A stretch of DNA of 64,000 nt, from the NCBI GenBank assembly GCA_951812975.1, contig CATOTC010000001.1, positions 62,001 through 126,000 of the forward strand, read 5' to 3'. The notes under the pieces are model-generated. The model did no database searches. It was not told the DNA's origin and saw nothing but the letters and a program-made list of their open reading frames with translations. Below, piece after piece: positions 17,167-25,679 of the stretch; position 1 is the stretch's first letter; the number at the start of each line of letters is the position of its first letter. Source of the DNA: an uncultured Acidimicrobiales bacterium. GTDB lineage: Bacteria > Actinomycetota > Acidimicrobiia > Acidimicrobiales > Aldehydirespiratoraceae. A program made the position numbers and the translations under genes.

Positions 17167-18224
17167 GGCATGAGTATCTCCCGGGTGATGAGCGGAACGC
17201 TGCGGTCCCGGCTCCAGGTTGGAAAGAAAGACGAGTGGCCGCCGGCATCACCGCCGCCGACCATGAGCGCAATGTCATCGGGGCAGGTGCCACGGGGAAC
17301 GTTGATGCGCTCATCGCCCGGCAGAACTTGCGGGTCGGTTTCCATCCATTGGGTGGGATGGAAACCACTGACGTTTCCGGCCGCTTCCACCTTGCCGCCG
17401 CGTTTCACTTCGGCATAGCTGCGGGTTGCGTGAGTGAACAGATATTCCTGCACCTGAGGCCGGGTCCAGCCCGCCGCACCGATTTTGCGGGCGTGCTCGG
17501 GAGCGAACACCACCAGCGATCGCCCTGAACTGAGCGATCCGAGGGCCGACATCGTGTCGGCGAACGTGCCGAGCAACCCCTCAGGATCAGGCGAAGCGTG
17601 GTTCAACACGTTGTGACCCGACTCGGCTGCCATGACCGTGACCGTACTCTGGCCAGGCGCATAGCCAAGCGAGACATGATACGGCTCCCATGGGCTAGCC
17701 GCCTCGTGTTCCCCGAAACACATCGCGTACTTGCCGGCCCAGCCTTGAGTGCTTTTGTCGAGCTTGCCAGGAATGGACGAGAGGCAGTTCCGCAACACCA
17801 GCCGCACGGCACGTCCGATCGTGGCGTTGGCCCGAAAACCCGGGCCAAACAGGTTCTCCTTGTAGTGGATACCGACCTCGTCGCGGATCGGTCCGTTCAC
17901 GGCGGTGAGAATTGCTGCGCCACCAGTGCTGGCCGACACAGCATGCAACTCGAAGGTCGGGTCGCCGATAGCTGCGAGCACTGCGCCCAAGACCGGAAAA
18001 TGCTCGGGCAGGCATCCGGCCATTACAGCATTCGCGGCTGCCTTGTGAGCGGTGACCTCAAGATTGCGCGCGGGTTCGTGCAACAACACTTCGTGGGTGT
18101 CCCACACACCACCGGCCAGCATGGCGCCGACCAGCGGCTCGGTCGGCGGCACCACCGGCAGGCCGTCGGTCCAACCTGATTCATAACAAGCCTCAATGGC
18201 CTGCCAGGGGTCGCTCAGTTTCAT
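17163..18224 (-). CDS. Conserved protein coupled to the UGSC selenoprotein
   Basis: 353 aa from the ATG at 18224 (MKLSDPWQAIEACYESGWTDGLPVVPPTE); the ORF track's extra 47 codons upstream look unrelated. I do not recognise a named enzyme family. Visible features are a Gly/Ala-rich core (AHKAAANAVMAGCLPEHFPVL, GPIRDEVGIHYKENLFGPGFRANATIGRAVRLVLRN), an MCFGEHEAASPWEPYHV segment with His and Glu residues, and GNVSGFHPTQWMETDP. It has no signal peptide or membrane helix. Its stop overlaps the selenoprotein start (ATGA), so the two are almost certainly made together and may form a complex or act on the same substrate. Confidence 0.85.
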   Translation of the reverse strand: MKLSDPWQAIEACYESGWTDGLPVVPPTEPLVGAMLAGGVWDTHEVLLHEPARNLEVTAHKAAANAVMAGCLPEHFPVLGAVLAAIGDPTFELHAVSASTGGAAILTAVNGPIRDEVGIHYKENLFGPGFRANATIGRAVRLVLRNCLSSIPGKLDKSTQGWAGKYAMCFGEHEAASPWEPYHVSLGYAPGQSTVTVMAAESGHNVLNHASPDPEGLLGTFADTMSALGSLSSGRSLVVFAPEHARKIGAAGWTRPQVQEYLFTHATRSYAEVKRGGKVEAAGNVSGFHPTQWMETDPQVLPGDERINVPRGTCPDDIALMVGGGDAGGHSSFFPTWSRDRSVPLITREILMP

Positions 18225-18246
18225 GCGGGCCAAGTGTAAGTGCGGG

Positions 18247-18735
18247 CTATCTGAGGTGCTCGCCGGGTAGTCGACCCGAACTGAACAGCAGCCGGCGGTT
18301 CTCTGCCCGGGTGAGTTCAAAGCGGTGGACCAGCCAACCCGCTGCGCAGACTCCGAGCAGTTCAAACAGGATCAGCACTGCGAGGGGACGGTCGAACTCC
18401 GGCAGTGGAGCCGCCGCGATCCCGTCGAGCCCGGCGACGGGCCACCAGAACAACTCGGTACGAGTCCATGCGCCCGAGACCACAAGAAAGACGAACGTTC
18501 CGATCGGCACGCCCAGCAACCGACGCCGCAACAGCCGCGACCCGACCGTGGACAACATCACCAGACTCAGCAGCACAACCGAACCCAGCAGGGTGTGGAG
18601 GATCAGCGGGCGGCCCGTCACCCCCTCTGCGAGTGGCAGCACCGCGCCTGCGGCGACGTAGCGGTAGTCGACGGCAGGGCTGTCGAACACCATCAGCACA
18701 CCGAGCACTGCGGCCGCGACGAAGAAGAGGAACAC
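18247..18735 (-). CDS. Integral membrane protein
   Basis: 162 aa with four predicted membrane segments (MFLFFVAAAVLGVLMVF; ILHTLLGSVVLLSLVML; GVPIGTFVFLVVSGAW; LAVLILFELLGVCAAGWLV) and a basic C-terminal tail. No motif with a known role was seen. It ends 22 bp before the start of the 353-aa selenoprotein partner and starts 1 bp after the zinc-ribbon gene, so all four leftward genes may be one transcript. Function unknown. Confidence 0.72.
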   Translation of the reverse strand: MFLFFVAAAVLGVLMVFDSPAVDYRYVAAGAVLPLAEGVTGRPLILHTLLGSVVLLSLVMLSTVGSRLLRRRLLGVPIGTFVFLVVSGAWTRTELFWWPVAGLDGIAAAPLPEFDRPLAVLILFELLGVCAAGWLVHRFELTRAENRRLLFSSGRLPGEHLR

Positions 18736-18736
18736 G

Positions 18737-19444
18737 TCAGAGCAGAACGATCCGGCCGCACTCGTCGCACGACAGGACGTCCGCGGTTGAATGTTTCATC
18801 CGGTCCGCCTCCATTGCCGGCATCATCGACGGGCAGCCCATACACTTTCCGTTCTCGAAGCGCACCACGGTCGCCGAACCGAACATCGACCGCAGACGCT
18901 CATAGTCGGCGATCAACGAACTGTCGAGGTCCGCTTCGAGTTCCGTCCGATTTGAACGGACGGTCTCCAAGCGAGCGTCGATCTCCGCCTCGGCAGAGTT
19001 GATCTCGGCGTTCAGGTCTCCGATGCGCTGGTCGCACACATCAACCTCGGTACTGAGCGCGGCCGCCCTCGATGCCAGCGACTCGGCCTCCTCCATGGCG
19101 TTGAGAGCCTCGTCTTCAAGATCGCTCTGGCGGTTCCGCAACGAAGCGATCTCATCTTGGAGGGCCTGCAGGTCACGGAGTCCTGTCACTTCGCCGCTGT
19201 AGAGGCGCGCCTCATCGGTCTCGATCCTGGCCGCGACGATCTGAGCCTCGTCTTCAAAACGTTTCTGGCGTGTCGCGACTTCAATTTGGATGAGCGAGAT
19301 CTGATCGATCTCCGCAGTGAGACGCTTCCGCTCATCGGTAGCTTCCCGCAGTTGCCCGCGCTGTGCGAGCACAGCTCTGCGATGCAGCAACTGGTCGGTC
19401 TCGACGTCAAGGCGTTGAACTTCGAGAAGATCGTGGTGACTCAT
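18737..19444 (-). CDS. Coiled-coil protein with C-terminal C4 zinc ribbon
   Basis: 235 aa. Residues 1-175 are a long heptad-type coiled coil rich in Glu, Arg and Leu (TDERKRLTAEIDQISLIQIEVA, LEDEALNAMEEAESLASR). The C-terminus has a zinc ribbon of four cysteines: CMGCPSMM then about 20 residues later CDECGRIVLL. This is the architecture of the widespread PF02591-type family, including mycobacterial Rv2229c, whose role is uncertain. ATG start; possibly the first gene of the leftward selenoprotein transcript. Confidence 0.88.
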   Translation of the reverse strand: MSHHDLLEVQRLDVETDQLLHRRAVLAQRGQLREATDERKRLTAEIDQISLIQIEVATRQKRFEDEAQIVAARIETDEARLYSGEVTGLRDLQALQDEIASLRNRQSDLEDEALNAMEEAESLASRAAALSTEVDVCDQRIGDLNAEINSAEAEIDARLETVRSNRTELEADLDSSLIADYERLRSMFGSATVVRFENGKCMGCPSMMPAMEADRMKHSTADVLSCDECGRIVLL

Positions 19445-19541
19445 TGATCAAATGGCTCCCTGTTGCGAATGCGCCCAATAATGACCTGAGTATGAGACAG
19501 TACCGAACTTGGACCGTCAACGCCCCAGGCGCAGGTTCGCT

Positions 19542-20459
19542 GTGACCACACTGGCGATCATCGGCGCCGGCAGGGCGGCAGCGGTTCATGCCGAATCCTC
19601 GCGCGCGGTCGCCGGTGTGCAACTGATCGGGATCGGCGGACGTGCTCCGGGGCGTGCGCGCGAGGCTGCTGCGGCACTGGGCTGCGAAGAACTCAGCGTT
19701 GCCGAGATGATCGGACGCGCCGACATGCTCATTGTTGCTGTACCTCCGGCCGAGGTCGCCGGAGTATTGGCACAGATTCCCCCTGACCGTCCCATGATCG
19801 TCGAATCGCCGGTGGGGGTGAACTCGCGCTGTGACCCCGGCGACCGGCCGAACACGATGCTCGGTGCCAACCTGCTCCACGCCCCGATAGCGCGACAAGG
19901 GCTGGCCGCGATCAACGATCTCGGCGAGCCGCACCACCTTGTGCTTCGCGCCACCGCCCCCCGGCCCTTGTGGCACACGCCCCCGGCGGCGCGCAGCGGC
20001 GCCATGTTGGACCTGGGAGGTCGTCTCCTTCCCGTCCTGTTGGCCGCGGCCGCTCAACCGGTGGTTGAAGTCTCCGCGAGTCTGAACCTTCAAGACGGTG
20101 TAGACACTGGTGCCGATCTGGACCTGCGAATCGCTGGCAGACGGTCGGTTCGCGCCAAGTTGCACTCCGACGAGGGCCCTACGTCAGCGAACCTGGAGGC
20201 GGCCAGTGGCAGCGCGGTCGTTTCCGTCGACCTGTGGCCGTTCCCTGTGCTCGAAGTCGATGGCGACGAGATCGCTTCGGCCGAGGGCCAGGAACCGCTG
20301 CACGCTCTCGGATTCGTGTCTCAAATGAGACGCCTCGCCGCGGTTGCGGCGGGCCGGGCTGCTGTGTGGCCTGAACTCTCCAGCGGTCTCGGGGCGTTGC
20401 GGATCATTGAGGCGGCGGAACTCAGCGCCCGCAGCGGTCGAGTCCAGCGACTCGGCTGA
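19542..20459 (+). CDS. Gfo/Idh/MocA-like NAD-binding oxidoreductase
   Basis: 305 aa from a GTG at 19542 (VTTLAIIGAGRAAAVHAESSRA); the ORF track's TTG at 19509 adds 11 basic residues that do not fit the fold. The Rossmann motif is IIGAGRAAA, followed by an acidic/Gly strand (LIGIGGRAPGRA) and the family segment ADMLIVAVPPAEVAGVL. The usual EKP lysine motif appears as VESPVGV, with no lysine. Together with a short C-terminal domain, this suggests a divergent or non-catalytic member. It is divergent from the zinc-ribbon gene (97 bp apart). Confidence 0.75.
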   Translation: MTTLAIIGAGRAAAVHAESSRAVAGVQLIGIGGRAPGRAREAAAALGCEELSVAEMIGRADMLIVAVPPAEVAGVLAQIPPDRPMIVESPVGVNSRCDPGDRPNTMLGANLLHAPIARQGLAAINDLGEPHHLVLRATAPRPLWHTPPAARSGAMLDLGGRLLPVLLAAAAQPVVEVSASLNLQDGVDTGADLDLRIAGRRSVRAKLHSDEGPTSANLEAASGSAVVSVDLWPFPVLEVDGDEIASAEGQEPLHALGFVSQMRRLAAVAAGRAAVWPELSSGLGALRIIEAAELSARSGRVQRLG

Positions 20460-20495
20460 TTCGCCGCGCAGGCGCTCCGAAGACCGGACAGGAAC

Positions 20496-20963
20496 TCAGT
20501 AGGCGCCTGAGAGCTTGCGATGGTCCCAGCTGACAACTTTTTGGGCTTCCACGACTACAGCCGTGCGCTTGGCCGCCATCTGGGTGGCGGCCTGCTCCAA
20601 AAACTCCTCGGGGACGTCGGGCTGGTTCCGCTTCATCACCTCGAGCGCCAACGGGAACACTTCGGAATGGTCGGTCACGAGCTGAGCGGTCCCTTTGATC
20701 ATCACGCCCCGCAACTGGTCGTACACGTCGCCGTCCTCCCACAACAGGGTGATCCGCGGGTCTCGTTGGAGGTTCTTGATCTTCTGGGACTTGGTGTAGG
20801 TCTCGAAGACGACTCGCTTGTCCACGTAGGCGAACCACAACGTCGACAAATGGATGCTGCCGTCACGCTCGATCGTGCCCACTTGAAGGCTCTTCTGCTC
20901 CTCGATGAACGCGTCGACCTCCGACTCATTCATGCGGATCACGTCTCGTCTGTTCGTCGCCAT
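20496..20963 (-). CDS. PPOX/flavin-reductase-like split-barrel protein
   Basis: 155 aa, the usual length for pyridoxamine-phosphate-oxidase-fold proteins. Features are the N-terminal helix and first strand (EVDAFIEEQKSLQVGTIERDGSIHLSTLWFAYVDKRVVFETY), KSQKIKNLQRDPRITLLWEDGDVYDQLRGVMIKGTA, and the C-terminal VVEAQKVVSWDHRKLSGAY. In actinobacteria many such proteins bind F420, others FMN or haem. The sequence alone does not decide the cofactor, although two LLM/F420-type enzymes lie in the same window. Single gene, ending close to the convergent Gfo/Idh gene. Confidence 0.83.
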   Translation of the reverse strand: MATNRRDVIRMNESEVDAFIEEQKSLQVGTIERDGSIHLSTLWFAYVDKRVVFETYTKSQKIKNLQRDPRITLLWEDGDVYDQLRGVMIKGTAQLVTDHSEVFPLALEVMKRNQPDVPEEFLEQAATQMAAKRTAVVVEAQKVVSWDHRKLSGAY

Positions 20964-20990
20964 CCGCTCACCTTAGAACGTGCACAGGCT

Positions 20991-21022
20991 GAATAAGAAA
21001 AGGGCACCCAGTGGATGCCCTT
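20991..21022 (-). terminator. Rho-independent terminator of the cold-shock gene
   Basis: On the minus strand a perfect 7-bp stem (aagggca/tgccctt) with a 9-nt loop is followed by ttcttatt. It lies about 40 bp after the csp stop. Confidence 0.8.
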
Positions 21023-21063
21023 CTCAGATCTGTTGTTTTCTGATGTGTTGAACGAAAGTCCGC

Positions 21064-21264
21064 TCAGACCACTCGGACGGACAGGGCTTCGTCACCCTTG
21101 CGGCCCGGACCGATCTCGAACTCGACGTTTTGGCCCTCCTCAAGAGTTCGGAACCCGGAACCATCAATGTTGGAGAAGTGCACGAACACATCGTCACCGT
21201 CGGTACGGGAGATGAATCCGTAGCCTTTCTCGTTGTTGAAAAACTTAACTGTGCCCGTTGGCAT
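21064..21264 (-). CDS. Cold-shock protein, CspA family
   Basis: 66 aa. Start taken at the ATG at 21264 ([18 protein letters not shown]), because a Shine-Dalgarno AAAGGA lies 9 nt upstream of it; the ORF track's earlier ATG at 21273 directly abuts that site. RNP1 (KGYGFI) and RNP2 (DVFVHFSNI) single-strand nucleic acid binding motifs are intact. The protein is an RNA chaperone of the cytoplasm. It is a single-gene unit ending in a strong terminator. The roughly 130 bp upstream hold its leader; no structured element was recognised there. Confidence 0.95.
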   Translation of the reverse strand: MPTGTVKFFNNEKGYGFISRTDGDDVFVHFSNIDGSGFRTLEEGQNVEFEIGPGRKGDEALSVRVV

Positions 21265-21398
21265 TCTGGGCATTCCTTTCGATTAGCGCGACATCCGACG
21301 CGAATGCCGCCCGCACAGCCTATGGAGTCGCCATGTGATTCCACCGACTGTTGCCAGATGTGTGCAAGTTGTCACACGCTTCGTTCCCGCCCGACCGC

Positions 21399-22355
21399 TC
21401 AGCGTCCTGCGACGGACTTGCGTCCTGTGACGGAATCGAAGGCGTCTACCAGTTCGCGGATCCGTTGCTCCGCATCGAGTGCTTCGGGTGTGAAGCGCAA
21501 ACCGAGCCGAAAGTCGGTCACTCCGGCTTCAAGCAGTCGCGGGACCGGCGACATGGTGGCTTCAATGTCGAACGAGCCGTCGTCGCGGCTGACAACGCCG
21601 AGGTTGGACACCACTTCGATGTCATCGGGGTCACGGCCGTGCGCACTGACCGCCGCTCTCATTCTGGCTATACCGCTGGTGATGTCGGCCGCATCGGGGC
21701 CCCAGGGGATCCACCCTTTTCCGAAACGGGCGAGACGGCGCATCGACGCTGCATTGACGGTACCGCTGACCCAGATCGGCACGCCCCCCTCCTGAGTGGG
21801 TTTCGGCATCTGGTGTATCCGCGAGAAATGCAGGCGGTCAGACGAATACTCGGCAACTTGTCGAGTCCACAGCGTCTGGCACACCTCGAGCGTGTGATTG
21901 AGCTGCGCTCCGCGGTCGCGGTAGTCGAGTCCCGCCGCTTCATACTCCTCGCGTTGCCAACCGACACCGACGCCGAGGTCAACTCGGCCGCCCGACAAGA
22001 CGTCGATGGTGGCCAGCGTCTTGGCCAGCACCACCGGCCGACGCAACGCCGCGATCAGGATTCCGGTGGTGAATCGGATGTGTTCGGTCACCGCGCTGAG
22101 GTGGGCGATCGTCGTCAGCGGTTCCAACCAGTGACCGTCTGGACCGGTCGGTTGCCGACCGCCCGCCAGGCCGCCAGTCCTGGGGTCGCTGTAGGCCTCG
22201 AGGTTCTCTCCGAAAGCGACATGATCTGCCAGTGCCAGCCGATCGATACCGGCGCGGTCCGCTATCTTGGCCCGCTCAACGAGGTGCTCCCAACCTCCAG
22301 GATCGTCGGCCGAGAACGTGATCAGCATCGTGGAGAGTCTTGGGACGATCGACAT
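21399..22355 (-). CDS. LLM-class flavin/F420-dependent oxidoreductase
   Basis: 318 aa luciferase-like TIM barrel. Family features are LALADHVAFGENL, TTGILIAALRRPVVLAKTLATIDVLSGGRVDLGVGVGWQREEYEAAGLD and VPIWVSGTVNAASMRRLARFGKGW. Actinobacterial members with this wording usually use reduced F420 rather than FMN, which is an inference here. An internal Met at residue 10 (MLITFSADD) is an alternative start. It probably acts in secondary oxidation or detoxification of small molecules; no neighbour reveals the substrate. Confidence 0.85.
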   Translation of the reverse strand: MSIVPRLSTMLITFSADDPGGWEHLVERAKIADRAGIDRLALADHVAFGENLEAYSDPRTGGLAGGRQPTGPDGHWLEPLTTIAHLSAVTEHIRFTTGILIAALRRPVVLAKTLATIDVLSGGRVDLGVGVGWQREEYEAAGLDYRDRGAQLNHTLEVCQTLWTRQVAEYSSDRLHFSRIHQMPKPTQEGGVPIWVSGTVNAASMRRLARFGKGWIPWGPDAADITSGIARMRAAVSAHGRDPDDIEVVSNLGVVSRDDGSFDIEATMSPVPRLLEAGVTDFRLGLRFTPEALDAEQRIRELVDAFDSVTGRKSVAGR

Positions 22356-22453
22356 TGCCTACCTCAGTCGCTGTTGGCCTCTATGGCCAGTGATTCACTC
22401 GCATGTAAGCACATCACGGCATCGTCTCGACAACCGGGTGCCACTCGGGGCGC

Positions 22454-23434
22454 TCAGCCGCGCCGCCGTCGACGCCGCTGCGAACGGTCGTAGGGGCGCT
22501 CAGTCCGGTTCGAGCGACTCTCGGGAATGCCTGCAGCAAGGGGGTCCGGTACCGCGATCGTGCCGTCCAGGACCCCGCGGATGAACGACACGTGGGCAGG
22601 AGTGTTCCCACAGCAGCCGCCGATGATCTCCGCGCCTGCAAGTCGCACCCGCTGCGCATGGGCACCCATGACCTCGGGGGTGCCGCTGTAGGACAGTTCA
22701 GCGCCGCGCCATTGCGGTATCCCGGCGTTCGCCTTGGATATGACCGGCACGCTGGCGACCGCCCGCATCTCGACCAGAGCGGCTTCTGTGTCTGCGAGAT
22801 TGTTACCGCAGTTGGCGCCCATCGCCGCGACTCCGAGTTCGGTGAGACGTGTGGCGGCCTGCCCACCTGTGACGCCCATCATTGTGCGACCGGCGGTGTC
22901 GAAGCTCATGGTGACCGCGATGGGAAGGTCACAGCTCTGTCGAGTCCCGACGACGGCAGCTTCAACCTCCGCTAGCGAACTCATCGTCTCGATCCAGATG
23001 ATGTCGGCGCCTCCTGTGCTGAGCCCCGCTGTCTGTTCGGCGAATGCATCCACGGCGTCCGCGAATTCCAGCGGGCCCAACGGAGCGATCAACTCGCCGG
23101 TAGGACCGACCGACCCTGCCACCAGGATCTTGCGGTCTGCTTGGTCTGCGACGGTTCGACCGTTGTTGGCGGCAGCTTCGTTGACTTCGACGACCCGGTC
23201 GTCGAGCTTGTGCAGTGCCAACCGATGGCGGGTGCCACCGAATGAGTTGGTCAAGAAGATGTCGGAGCCGGCGTCAACATAGGCCTGATGAATCTCCTGA
23301 ACCTTTCGGGGAACATCGAGGTTCATGCGTTCCGGTGCGTCACCGGCGGTCAGGCCTCGGGCGAACATCTCGGTTCCCATGGCTCCATCAACGACGAGGT
23401 GGCCTCGTTGCGCGACCATCTCTTCAAGCGCCAT
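22454..23434 (-). CDS. Homocysteine S-methyltransferase family protein
   Basis: 326 aa from the ATG at 23434 (MALEEMVAQRGHLVVDGAMGTEMFARG); the ORF track's 75 upstream codons are shadow of the liv operon leader. The zinc-binding cysteines are visible in GANCGNN and GGCCGNTPAH. The barrel carries LTNSFGGTRHRL and VAGSVGPTGELIAPLG. Such enzymes transfer a methyl group to homocysteine, using betaine, S-methylmethionine or another donor, without B12. Closest by eye to betaine-homocysteine methyltransferase-like proteins; the donor is not certain. The Arg-rich tail (RSQRRRRRRG) is unusual. Divergent from the Liv transporter. Confidence 0.83.
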   Translation of the reverse strand: MALEEMVAQRGHLVVDGAMGTEMFARGLTAGDAPERMNLDVPRKVQEIHQAYVDAGSDIFLTNSFGGTRHRLALHKLDDRVVEVNEAAANNGRTVADQADRKILVAGSVGPTGELIAPLGPLEFADAVDAFAEQTAGLSTGGADIIWIETMSSLAEVEAAVVGTRQSCDLPIAVTMSFDTAGRTMMGVTGGQAATRLTELGVAAMGANCGNNLADTEAALVEMRAVASVPVISKANAGIPQWRGAELSYSGTPEVMGAHAQRVRLAGAEIIGGCCGNTPAHVSFIRGVLDGTIAVPDPLAAGIPESRSNRTERPYDRSQRRRRRRG

Positions 23435-23543
23435 GGCCGCTGACGCTACCCGCAGGCCAACGGCTAACCGCGTTGCGCGCACCCTCTGGCCCTTTTCTGG
23501 TATCGAGTCTGACCGACACGGCGACGCGTGGAACACTGAGACT

Positions 23544-25679
23544 GTGCCGCGCTCTTGTCCGAACCCCGGATCCTTCCGCAGCGGCAGCGGCGCACCGGGC
23601 ACGTCGGCCCATATTGGACGACTCTCGTGGCTCACCTGGCCCGTGGTCCTCATCGCCATTCAGTTGTTGTTCTTCCCGGCACCGACAGCCTCTGTGCTCT
23701 CGGGGGTGATTCTCGGACTGATTACTGCACTGGTAGCGCTGGGCATGTACCTGGTGTACAGAGCCAATCGGGTCATCAACTTCGCGGCGGGCGAGATGGG
23801 ACTGTTGCCCACGGTTCTGTCGCTGTTGCTGTTGGTGGAGTCCGGTTGGCCCTGGTATCTGGCATTTCCGGTGGGACTGTTGGCATCTGCGGCATTGGGT
23901 CTCGTTGCCGAGTTCCTGTTGATTCGCCGATTCTTCGACTCGCCTCGCCTGGTCGTTACTGTGGCTACCTTCGGTGTTGCCTCCCTGTTGGCACTGATTG
24001 CTGTCTTCATGCCTGCATGGTGGGACTCGAAACTGCAGTCCCAGCGCATCGCTCCTCCGTGGGACATCAGTTTTACGGTTGGAACCCGGCCATTTCACAG
24101 CAACCACATTCTTGCCCTGCTGGTGGCGCCGCTGGCGATTGTTGCCGTCGGCGCGCTCCTGCGCTACACCCGCCTCGGCATCGCTGTTCGCGCCGCGGCG
24201 GAGATGCCGGCGAGGGCCGCAATGCTCGGCATTCCTGTCAAGGGACTCCAGGGGGTCGTGTGGGGCTTGGCCACAACCTTGGGGTTCCTTGCCATATTCC
24301 TGCGCGCCGGGATCTACGGCATTCCCGTTGGTGGTCAACTCGGCTTGCTGCTGTTTCTGCGCTCGCTCGCCGCGCTGACGCTGGGGCGTATGGAGCACCT
24401 GCCGACGATCATCGCCACATCCATCGGTCTGGGCATCCTTCAAGAGGGCATCGTCTGGAACTCCGGTGCGATCACCGCAGACGCCACGATGGGAGCCATA
24501 ACCGGAGTCGTGATCGTGGTCGCCCTGCTGGCCCGGCGAGACAGAGGCCTGCGCTCGGAGATCGACCCGTCTGTGTGGCAGAGCACCAGCGAGACCCGGC
24601 CGATCCCTGAGATCTTCGCCAAGATCCCGCTGGTCCGGATCGGCCGCCGAATCGGGATGGCCGCGTTCGCATCGGTGATCGTCGCGCTGCCCTATGTGGG
24701 TTGGATCTTCGACACCTCGGTGATTCTGCGTTTCGGCGAGATCTACATGTTCGCGATCGTCTTCGTGTCGCTGGGAGTACTCACCGGTTGGGCCGGGCAA
24801 CTGTCTTTGGGCCAGCTTGCCTTCAGCCTCCTCGGTGGAGCGGTGGCAGCCACGTTGACGATGAGATACAACGTCGACATCATCTTGGCAGTCTTCGTCT
24901 CGGGCGTTGCCGGGGCACTTGTCTCGCTCGTGATTGGCATTCCCGCGCTGCGACTGCGAGGGGCCTATCTGGCCGTCACGACCCTCGCTTTCGGCGTGAC
25001 GATGAGCCAGTACTTCCTCAACCCCCGCTTCTTCGACTGGGTTCCGGCTCAAGGTGAGCGGATACCCCGCAAACCCATCCTCGGCGTGATCGACTGGAGT
25101 TCGTCACGCGGGCTCTACTACGTGTGTCTGGTAACGATGCTGCTCGCCTTCGCCGCGGTGAGGGGCATCCGCAACAGTCGATCCGGGCGGGTGTTGATTG
25201 CGTTGCGCGACAACGAGGCCGCGACCGAGGCCTACGGGGTGAGCCCGTTGCGGGCCAAGTTGACTGCTTTCGCCATCGCAGGGTTTCTCGCCGCGGCTGC
25301 GGGTGCCATATACACCCATCATCAGCAGGCTTTCTTCGTTTGGGACCCAGGGTTCTCGGTAGGGATCTTCGTTGGCGCCGTGATCGGCGGGCTCGGCACC
25401 TCGGGCGGCGCGTTGTTGGGCGCGCTGTACTTCAACGGATCCTTCTTCTGGCTCAAGGGAAACTGGTTCCTGTTCGCGACCGGGGTCGGAATCCTCGTCG
25501 TGCTGCTGGTCGCTCCGAGGGGTCTGATCGGATTCTGGTATGACATGCGTGATCTGGCCGTCCGGGCGCTCGGTCGCCGTCTGGGCATCGCCGAAGACGC
25601 TCCTGGCGACCAGTCCCCTGCCTCTGTTGAAGGTTCGTCGGATTCATCGGCGTCACCCGATTTCGGGGTGCCGACATGA
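23544..25679 (+). CDS. Fused LivH-LivM branched-chain-amino-acid-type ABC permease
   Basis: 711 aa from a GTG at 23544 (VPRSCPNPGSFRSG). Residues about 30-330 are a LivH-type permease (GVILGLITALVALGMYLVYRANRVINFAAGEMG) and about 370-680 a LivM-type permease (FAIVFVSLGVLTGWAGQLSLGQLAF; GAYLAVTTLAFGVTMSQYF; AATEAYGVSPLRAKLTAFAIAGFLAAAAGAIYTH). In E. coli these are separate proteins that pair in the membrane; here one polypeptide supplies both halves. The next gene overlaps the stop by 4 bp. Substrate could be branched-chain amino acids, urea or other small polar compounds of the HAAT family. Confidence 0.88.
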   Translation: MPRSCPNPGSFRSGSGAPGTSAHIGRLSWLTWPVVLIAIQLLFFPAPTASVLSGVILGLITALVALGMYLVYRANRVINFAAGEMGLLPTVLSLLLLVESGWPWYLAFPVGLLASAALGLVAEFLLIRRFFDSPRLVVTVATFGVASLLALIAVFMPAWWDSKLQSQRIAPPWDISFTVGTRPFHSNHILALLVAPLAIVAVGALLRYTRLGIAVRAAAEMPARAAMLGIPVKGLQGVVWGLATTLGFLAIFLRAGIYGIPVGGQLGLLLFLRSLAALTLGRMEHLPTIIATSIGLGILQEGIVWNSGAITADATMGAITGVVIVVALLARRDRGLRSEIDPSVWQSTSETRPIPEIFAKIPLVRIGRRIGMAAFASVIVALPYVGWIFDTSVILRFGEIYMFAIVFVSLGVLTGWAGQLSLGQLAFSLLGGAVAATLTMRYNVDIILAVFVSGVAGALVSLVIGIPALRLRGAYLAVTTLAFGVTMSQYFLNPRFFDWVPAQGERIPRKPILGVIDWSSSRGLYYVCLVTMLLAFAAVRGIRNSRSGRVLIALRDNEAATEAYGVSPLRAKLTAFAIAGFLAAAAGAIYTHHQQAFFVWDPGFSVGIFVGAVIGGLGTSGGALLGALYFNGSFFWLKGNWFLFATGVGILVVLLVAPRGLIGFWYDMRDLAVRALGRRLGIAEDAPGDQSPASVEGSSDSSASPDFGVPT

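Noticed and set aside
20991-21022. Terminator for the PPOX gene
   Set aside because: It lies upstream of the PPOX start and directly follows the csp stop in the same direction, so it belongs to the cold-shock gene.
23424-25052. 542-aa minus-strand ORF opposite the LivHM fusion
   Set aside because: Low-complexity Arg/Gln/His/Asp-rich shadow of membrane-helix codons; no start region or family.
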